In this document: positions 19,662-23,967 of the stretch, in pieces
Numbering within the stretch: the stretch's first letter is position 1
How the letters are laid out: every line of letters starts with the position of its first letter
IMG/VR virus record: IMGVR_UViG_3300034198_006980
Coordinates: 1-23,967 of that record
From: a virus
Direction: 5' to 3' (one strand)
Length of the DNA: 23,967 bases
Translations under genes and position numbers: made by a program
The notes under the pieces: model-generated
Told to the model about the DNA's origin: nothing
What the model saw: only the letters and a program-made list of their open reading frames with translations
Databases searched by the model: none

Positions 19662-19976
19662 CTACCCCGGCACCAGCGTGGTCTCGCCAATCGTCAGAGC
19701 AATGGCGTCCTGTTGATAGCGTTCGCGGAGCACTCCCAGACTACCCCGGAGCCACTCTACACAGTCGGAAGGCACTGCCGCTACCCAAGTCGCGGACTCC
19801 TCTGCCACTCCCTCCCACTCGCCTACAGACTGCGCAGCGTCCACGTACACCGTTGCGCCGAACGTCTCCAGCACTCCCCGCACGTCATTGCGGAAGTCGT
19901 CCCACTCGTCTGCGAACATATCCCCGCCGCCCGGTACTCCGCGTCCGATGCTGATCGTAACCGTTTTTGTGTCCAT
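19662..19976 (-). CDS. Protein of unknown function (104 aa)
   Basis: AGAAGGAA lies before the ATG. The product begins MDTKTVTISIGRGVPGGG and contains EWDDFRNDVRGVLETFGATVYV and EESATWVAAV, consistent with a small alpha/beta domain. It looks like a conserved phage family, but I cannot name it, and no catalytic residues stand out. tRNA-like leader copy 2 lies directly upstream and copy 1 directly downstream. Confidence 0.75.
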   Translation of the reverse strand: MDTKTVTISIGRGVPGGGDMFADEWDDFRNDVRGVLETFGATVYVDAAQSVGEWEGVAEESATWVAAVPSDCVEWLRGSLGVLRERYQQDAIALTIGETTLVPG

Positions 19977-19994
19977 GTCATTCCTTCTGCATTG

Positions 19995-20054
19995 CCGGGG
20001 TCATTCCCGGAAAGGCAGCCGGGGACTCGAACCCCGGAGTGTTCCACTCTGCCT
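19995..20054 (-). promoter_or_regulatory. tRNA-like helix plus RATGAY hairpin, copy 2
   Basis: On the minus strand AGGCAG (20054-20049) pairs with CTGCCT (20018-20013). An 11-base insert (itself AGTG-GAA-CACT) follows, then a T-arm with stem CCGGGG/CCCCGG and loop TTCGAGT, a TT linker and hairpin CCGGG-AATGAC-CCCGG (20010-19995). It is 60 bases long like copy 1, with every element at the same distance but different stem sequences. The next gene starts 18 bases on. Confidence 0.8.
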
Positions 20055-20059
20055 AGCGT

Positions 20060-20473
20060 CTAGCCGTAGATGACCTTACCAAACAGGGCCACCTGAATCA
20101 CGCAGTCGTTGACATCCGTGCCAGCGATCCACGCGCCCTCATCGATGCTCTCGCGGCACTCCTCCTCGATGCTGCCCCAGAGGTTGTGCTTGCCCTCCGC
20201 GATCTCCACGATGGCCTTGGCGAGCCGCTCGAACGTGGCCCGGTACTTCATCTGCTCCTTGCCGTTCTCGCCGTACTCGTGCGCCTCGTGGACCGTCCAA
20301 ATGATGGCGTCGCCCTGCACCTTGCCATCGCGGGCCCAGTAGCCCGTGCCGTCCATGTCGAGCACTCCCAGCACCATTTCCCGGTTGATCCGGACCTGAC
20401 GGGTGACGTTGTAGACCCACTCGCCAGTCTCGAAGTCAACGGTGCTGGTGATGTTCTCGTGCTTAGTAACCAT
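20060..20473 (-). CDS. Protein of unknown function (137 aa)
   Basis: AGAAGGGAG precedes the ATG. The product has a beta-rich N-terminal half (STVDFETGEWVYNVTRQVRI, then VLDMDGTGYWARDGKVQGD) and a helical middle (MKYRATFERLAKAIVEIAEG), ending in a hydrophobic strand. There is no catalytic pattern or membrane segment. It is the first cistron after the promoter at 20712-20740 and has a long structured leader with the tRNA-sized copy 3. Probably an early host-takeover protein; family unknown. Confidence 0.75.
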   Translation of the reverse strand: MVTKHENITSTVDFETGEWVYNVTRQVRINREMVLGVLDMDGTGYWARDGKVQGDAIIWTVHEAHEYGENGKEQMKYRATFERLAKAIVEIAEGKHNLWGSIEEECRESIDEGAWIAGTDVNDCVIQVALFGKVIYG

Positions 20474-20493
20474 TGCCCCACTCCCTTCTCATC

Positions 20494-20583
20494 CCAGCAT
20501 CATCGCTGGAGAGCCGCTGCCCGGACTTGCACCGGGTACGCCGGGAGACTTACCCGCCTCCCTGCCAGCACTGTGCCAGCGGC
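20494..20583 (-). promoter_or_regulatory. tRNA-sized RNA element plus RATGAY-type hairpin, copy 3
   Basis: On the minus strand GCCGCTG (20583-20577) pairs perfectly with CAGCGGC (20519-20513). A 40-base middle part holds a hairpin (GGGAG/CTCCC), then a T-arm CCCGG-TGCAAGT-CCGGG. The whole is 71 bases, the length of a small tRNA, but no standard D-arm or 7-base anticodon loop is present. Hairpin CCAGC-GATGAT-GCTGG follows at 20509-20494, 20 bases before the ATG at 20473. Confidence 0.7.
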
Positions 20584-20641
20584 TGCGTTTTGCCTACTCA
20601 GTCAGTGTCTCGCCTTTCAGTCCTCTACCGGGGCCTAGCCT

Positions 20642-20680
20642 CCCCGTATCCTCCCCCGTATCAGCCCCTGTATGCCCTCC
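20642..20680 (-). repeat. Three 12-bp direct repeats in an early leader
   Basis: On the plus strand GTAT begins at 20646, 20658 and 20670, exactly 12 bases apart, each within a C-rich unit (CCCCGTATC type). On the minus strand this is ATAC followed by a G-run, near the start of the leader of the 137-residue gene, between the promoter and the tRNA-sized element. It could be a protein-binding site on DNA or RNA. Confidence 0.5.
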
Positions 20681-20711
20681 CGGGTCCGGCTGCTGGGTGC
20701 CTGCTGATCGA

Positions 20712-20740
20712 ATGATTCCACGAGGTCCCCGGCGTGTCAA
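20712..20740 (-). promoter_or_regulatory. Early promoter of the three-gene tRNA-like-leader operon
   Basis: TTGACA (20740-20735), a 17-base spacer and AATCAT (20717-20712) on the minus strand. The GTAAAGATTTTGTAAAG element lies ten bases upstream of the -35 (20751-20767). The predicted leader to the ATG at 20473 is about 230 bases, very long for this phage, and holds the 12-bp repeats and copy 3 of the structured element. Confidence 0.7.
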
Positions 20741-21220
20741 GTGCCAAGACGTAAAGATTTTGTAAAGATTCAAGAATCCCTGCATTTAAGCCAAAAATCA
20801 GGCCTATTCCTCCTCTCATTCCCGGTAGCAGAGAGGTGGGGATGGCAGGGGAAAGGGATCGGGGGGCTGCTGCTGGGAGCGTGCTGCGAGTGGGCTAGGC
20901 GTGTCCACCAGGCAGACACAACCAGTCGGTTGTATTTCTAGGATTCATGCGGGCTCGGGCTGATCTTTGTTACAACGGTCACAATGTCACCATGCATGGG
21001 GTGTATGTATCACTTGTCACAAGGTACCCCGGGGGCTCCGCAGGGCAGGCAGGCCCGAACCGTACCCCTACCCTCGACCTCAACCTGAACCCTAGACTCG
21101 GGCTCGGGCATGAAGGCAAAGGTCGTACGGGCGCGCGCGCGAGGGGCGACCCCCGTCCCGACCCCCAACCCTTATATGCAATAACTCCGATATGATTTTG
21201 GCACATTATGGTTTTGGCCT

Positions 21221-21281
21221 ATGTTTTGTTGCCGTGGTGGCAATGGTTTGTTACGATTTGTTAACGATTTTGTTGCGGTGG
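21221..21281. repeat. TTTGTTACGA-like direct repeats
   Basis: Units of the form TTTTGTTGCCG, GTTTGTTACGA, TTTGTTAACGA and TTTTGTTGCGG follow one another; the last three are about 11 bases apart (21246-21278). They lie in an A/T-rich stretch next to the GGTMCTAT array. Spacing near one helical turn is typical of initiator- or regulator-binding iterons. Confidence 0.5.
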
Positions 21282-21285
21282 TATT

Positions 21286-21383
21286 GGTCCTATGGGTACT
21301 ATATGGTCCTATTTTGTTATTGGTACTATGTTTTTTAGGGTCCTATTGTTCCTATTGTTCCTATAGGTACTATATGGGCCAAT
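21286..21383. repeat. Array of GGTMCTAT-type units (right copy)
   Basis: Eight units G[G/T]T[A/C]CTAT begin at 21286, 21295, 21305, 21322, 21339, 21348, 21357 and 21366, with a weaker GGGCCAAT at 21376. Steps are 9, 10, 17, 17, 9, 9, 9 and 10 bases. The consensus and plus-strand orientation match the array at 16062-16135. It lies upstream of the tail-fibre gene, in the divergent region. Confidence 0.85.
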
Positions 21384-21469
21384 TTTTTTGATGTTACTTT
21401 TTTGCGACTTGTGGTGTTATTATTGGTAGAGATGTTTTTTTTGTTCCGCGATTCGGATTGGGGGTGATT

Positions 21470-22912
21470 GTGTCCGCTACGACTGATTACGCTAATATGG
21501 ATGGTGTTCCTTCGCAGACTTCGGGTGTGTCGCCTTTGAAGGCCGCTGATTGGAATACGTTTGTTCGTGATAATTTTGATGCTATTAAGTTTGGTCACTT
21601 GGTGACGACGGTGGCTGCTAGGCCGACGGGTATTGCTAATGGTACGATGATTTATGAGACGGATACTCGTTCTCCGATGCTGCGCTCGAATGGTGCGTGG
21701 GTGCCTGCTGGTTTGGCTGTGTGTGGTACGACGAGTGACTTGTCTGGTTTTACGGCTTCGCATGAGGGTTTGATTGCGTATGAGACGACGAATGATCGTT
21801 ATCGTCGCTATACGGGTGCTGCGTGGGCTGCTTTGGTTACGACGAGTGATTTGACTGATTCGAGTGTTACTGAGGCTAAGATTGCTGATTCTTCGGTGAC
21901 GAGCGCTAAGATTGCGAATGGTGCGATTGTTGATGCGGATGTTAATTCGTCGGCTGCGATTGCTAAGACGAAGATTGCTGGCACGGCATTGACGACTGCT
22001 GATACGGGTACTGTTACGAGTACGATTATTGCTGATGATACGATTGTGAATGCGGATATTAATTCGGCTGCCGCGATTGCGTACTCTAAGTTAGCCTTGT
22101 CTGGTAGTATTGTGAATGCGGATGTTAGTGCTTCTGCGGCTATTGCTGATTCTAAGTTGGCTACGATTAGTACGGCTGGTAAGGTGGCTAATAGTGCTAC
22201 TACGGCAACTAATGCTAATACTGCGTCGGCTATTGTTGCTCGTGATGCTAGTGGTAATTTTAGTGCTGGTACGATTACGGCTAGTTTGAGTGGTAATGCT
22301 ACTACTGCTACGGGATTGTCTAGTGGTGGTAATACGTTTGCTTGGCAGAGTGTGTCTGCTCAATGGTATACGGGATCTAATTTGCGCGCTAATGGGACTG
22401 TGTACGGTGTTAGTGGTGATTTTAGTAATCTTTATTCTACTGCTCTTTATTCCGCAGATATTACGGGAACATCAGGTGGTACGGCAGTGTTTGACGGTAG
22501 TGCTACGTTTAATTCGAGTATGTATGCGCCTAATATGTCCTCTACTACGAGTGCTGCTAATATGCGGCGTAATACAAGTTCTCCTTATGGTATTGTGTAT
22601 TCTACGTCTAGTCGTAGGGTTAAGACGAATATTGAGCAGTATATTGTTGATCCGGCTAAATTATTGTCGTTTCGTGGTGTGACGTATAATTCGCTTTGTG
22701 AAGCGGATGATCCTAGTCTTTTGTTTGTTGGTTTTATTGCTGAGGAGGCTGAAGAGGCTGGTCTTAGCGAGTTTGTTGATTATGATGATAATGGTGTGGT
22801 TCAGAACTTTAATTATGCTCATTTTACTGCTGCTCTTCTTGAGTTGTGTAAGTATCAGGAGAAGCGTATTGATGATTTGGAGGCGCGCCTTAGCGCGTTG
22901 GAGGCTAGGTAG
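21470..22912 (+). CDS. Tail fibre/spike protein with S74 intramolecular chaperone
   Basis: This 480-residue protein starts at a GTG five bases after GGGGG (GGGGGTGAT). Residues 1-125 form a head domain of the type that attaches to the virion. Residues 125-232 are repeats (SAAIAKTKIAG, SAAAIAYSKLALSG, SAAIADSKLATI) typical of trimeric fibre shafts. The C-terminal domain (about 378-480) is a peptidase S74 chaperone: S380 and K385 in the SSRRVK motif form the self-cleavage site, followed by GFIAEEAEEAG and a final coiled coil (EKRIDDLEARLSALEAR). The chaperone trimerises the fibre and is cut off. It is probably the receptor-binding fibre. Codons are strongly T-ending. Confidence 0.9.
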   Translation: MSATTDYANMDGVPSQTSGVSPLKAADWNTFVRDNFDAIKFGHLVTTVAARPTGIANGTMIYETDTRSPMLRSNGAWVPAGLAVCGTTSDLSGFTASHEGLIAYETTNDRYRRYTGAAWAALVTTSDLTDSSVTEAKIADSSVTSAKIANGAIVDADVNSSAAIAKTKIAGTALTTADTGTVTSTIIADDTIVNADINSAAAIAYSKLALSGSIVNADVSASAAIADSKLATISTAGKVANSATTATNANTASAIVARDASGNFSAGTITASLSGNATTATGLSSGGNTFAWQSVSAQWYTGSNLRANGTVYGVSGDFSNLYSTALYSADITGTSGGTAVFDGSATFNSSMYAPNMSSTTSAANMRRNTSSPYGIVYSTSSRRVKTNIEQYIVDPAKLLSFRGVTYNSLCEADDPSLLFVGFIAEEAEEAGLSEFVDYDDNGVVQNFNYAHFTAALLELCKYQEKRIDDLEARLSALEAR

Positions 22913-23049
22913 TGTTTGGTTCTAATGTTCAGCCGAAGAGGCGCATTAAGGAGGCTCGCAAGGAGCCGTGGTATTGTCACGCTTGCGACTTAGAGCACCC
23001 AGCGTACTACTCGAAGTGCCCGAAGTGCGGAGACCACCGCCCCCACTAG
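22912..23049 (+). CDS. Zinc-ribbon microprotein upstream of terminase (45 aa)
   Basis: A GTG start shares bases with the fibre stop (TAGTG). The product has a basic N-terminus (QPKRRIKEARKEP) and CHAC at residues 22-25 with CPKCG at 36-40, a classic four-cysteine zinc ribbon. It ends 7 bases before the terminase ATG. Placement suggests a packaging or transcription helper, such as a small terminase accessory, but it is too short to be an ordinary small terminase subunit. Confidence 0.7.
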   Translation: MFGSNVQPKRRIKEARKEPWYCHACDLEHPAYYSKCPKCGDHRPH

Positions 23050-23056
23050 GAGAAGA

Positions 23057-23967
23057 ATGCCTAACTATTCGTTTAAGGACGGCGTGACGGTAAAGCCCAA
23101 GGAGTTAGAGGAGATCCTTCTCCGCTACCCAGAGAAGTTTGGTTGGTTCCTGTCGAATGGCTACGCGCCCCACTATTATCAGAGCCTCTTTCACGCGAAC
23201 TCGCACGAGGACACGCTGACGCGATTCCGGCACTTAGTCGCTGGTCGCCGCGGAGGAAAGACCCTCTCTGCCGCGTGGGAAGTTTTGTTCTATTGTCTCT
23301 TTCCCGAGCAGTTCCACCGAGATGCTCGCGGAAAGGAGGACAATGCCCCGCTCTGGGTGTGGGCAACGTCAAAGGATTATAAGGTCTTGCGGCCAGCACT
23401 CCTTACTTTGCGTAAGGTTATTACGGAGGCTGGAATGTCTATCGGCAAGGACGTGAAGGAGAATCGCGGCGCAATGACCTTTGAATTTCCCAACGGGAGC
23501 CTGATCGAGTTTAAGTCTTCGGATGATCCGCAGAGCCTTCGCGGCGCTGGCTTGGATATTCTCTGGATGGACGAGGCTGCTTTTATTAGGAGCGAGGAGC
23601 CGTGGCAGGTTATGCGCCCGGCTCTCTCTGATAAGCAGGGCCTTCTGATTACTACGACGACGCCTGACGGTAAGAACTGGTTTTATGACGAGTTCTGGAA
23701 TAAGGACGCGATGAGTGACCCGAATCAGGGCCGCGTCGAGTATCGCTCGATTGATAATCCGTACTTTCCTAAGCGCGAGTGGGAGTACACGAAGCAGCGT
23801 TATCACCCGCTCCTTTTCGCGCAGGAGTACATGGCAGCGTTCGACTCTATGGCGGGCCGCGACCTAGCGGGCGATTGGCTCCAGTACTACACGGACGAGG
23901 ATCTTCCGAGGGACGCTGACGGCGCCCTAGAGAAACTCCGCAAGTACATTGGCGTGGACCCTGCCGT
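23057..23967 (+). CDS. terL: Terminase large subunit (N-terminal 303 residues, 3' truncated)
   Basis: AGGAGAAGA precedes the ATG, and the frame stays open to the window end. The ATPase motor is complete: Walker A VAGRRGGKT (61-69), Walker B LDILWMDEA (166-174) and the coupling motif LITTTTP (197-203). The RNase H-like nuclease starts at YIGVDPA, with D301 as its first metal ligand; the rest lies outside. It packages DNA into procapsids by ATP hydrolysis and cuts concatemers. The usual neighbouring small subunit is not seen; only the zinc-ribbon gene stands before it. Confidence 0.95.
   Translation, partial: MPNYSFKDGVTVKPKELEEILLRYPEKFGWFLSNGYAPHYYQSLFHANSHEDTLTRFRHLVAGRRGGKTLSAAWEVLFYCLFPEQFHRDARGKEDNAPLWVWATSKDYKVLRPALLTLRKVITEAGMSIGKDVKENRGAMTFEFPNGSLIEFKSSDDPQSLRGAGLDILWMDEAAFIRSEEPWQVMRPALSDKQGLLITTTTPDGKNWFYDEFWNKDAMSDPNQGRVEYRSIDNPYFPKREWEYTKQRYHPLLFAQEYMAAFDSMAGRDLAGDWLQYYTDEDLPRDADGALEKLRKYIGVDPA

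Larger units (their letters stand above)
20786..21469. other. Divergent non-coding region between early and late genes
   Basis: No convincing gene is seen in about 680 bases; reading frames here are low-complexity shadows. The left part is G-rich, then comes a TCACAA/TCACC cluster (20978-21022), a run of ACCYNN hexamers (21059-21100), a CG run (21131-21141) and an A/T-richer part with TTTGTTACGA-like direct repeats (21221-21281), then the GGTMCTAT array. Early genes read leftwards and late genes rightwards from here. It is a good place for late promoters and a replication origin, though neither is proven; no TTGACA-type promoter faces the tail-fibre gene. Confidence 0.6.

Noticed and set aside
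20513-20583. Cobalamin riboswitch in the leader, suggested by CCCGGTGCAAGTCCGGG
   Set aside because: The GGTGnAAnTCC-like phrase is present, but the remaining conserved core and the distal B12 box are missing, and the B12-dependent reductase lies 14 kb away. The tRNA-like fold explains the phrase as a T-arm.
20594-20785. A 63-codon minus-strand frame across the promoter at 20712-20740
   Set aside because: It runs through the -35/-10 region, the 12-bp repeats and part of the leader, with low-complexity Gly/Arg content. The regulatory reading explains the sequence better.
20947-21206. Short frames on both strands in the divergent region
   Set aside because: Both translate to low-complexity Pro/Arg/Gly sequence without a ribosome-binding site, following the ACCYNN and CG runs.
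1-23967. CRISPR array or insertion sequence
   Set aside because: No evenly spaced repeats of 20 or more bases with unique spacers and no transposase or terminal inverted repeats with target duplications were seen.

Overview
This window is part of a tailed double-stranded DNA phage genome, about half A+T overall. It carries a large terminase, a tail-fibre-like protein with a self-cleaving chaperone, holin-like proteins, a CHAP endolysin and a full replication set. The endolysin type, strong Shine-Dalgarno sites and TTGACA promoters point to a Gram-positive host, possibly an actinobacterium, but the sequence does not name it. No integrase or immunity repressor is recognisable here.

Layout. (1) 1-4500, plus strand: the late block, entered in the middle of a large virion protein. 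Tightly overlapping small genes follow (an XhlA-like membrane protein, a Dps ferritin with intact ferroxidase ligands, a two-helix holin) and then a 521-residue protein. A hairpin at 4508-4533 ends this block and the opposing one. (2) 4561-16046, minus strand: one long, mostly overlapping replication operon read right to left from a near-consensus promoter at 16134-16162. In transcription order it holds small unknown genes, a PD-(D/E)XK nuclease, a Rad52-type annealing protein, a DNA polymerase I split into two genes, a DUF3310 protein, the endolysin, a Toprim-helicase, a resolvase-like nuclease, an SSB, a sigma factor split into region-2 and region-4 proteins, a phosphoesterase, two tRNA-Leu genes and a B12-dependent ribonucleotide reductase. 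(3) 16180-20740, minus strand: an early island of small genes plus an ArdC antirestriction protein, with six of the seven promoter candidates listed here. (4) 20786-21469: a divergent non-coding region rich in repeats. (5) 21470-23967, plus strand: tail fibre, zinc-ribbon microprotein and the start of the large terminase. The late block appears to continue outside the window and re-enter at its left end.

The most unusual items are structural. Three consecutive early genes (starts at 20473, 19976 and 19579) each have, directly before the Shine-Dalgarno site, an RNA made of a tRNA-like acceptor/T-arm helix followed by a 5-bp hairpin with a six-base RATGAY loop. The first two copies differ in sequence but keep all pairings. 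Two arrays of a GGTMCTAT repeat at 9-10 bp spacing lie next to the replication-operon promoter and upstream of the tail fibre gene. Other points of note are two genes with apparent non-AUG starts (AUC and AUA), the polymerase split by two small genes, a possible two-protein sigma factor, and single-helix membrane micropeptides of 24-26 residues.

Several genes were read by hand because they are short or run off the window: 1431-1553, 6476-6607, 11149-11325, 14237-14311, 15709-15849, 16399-16479, 16741-16821, 18246-18371, 19412-19579, 22912-23049 and the terminase from 23057. All functional names rest on motif recognition by eye, without database searches.
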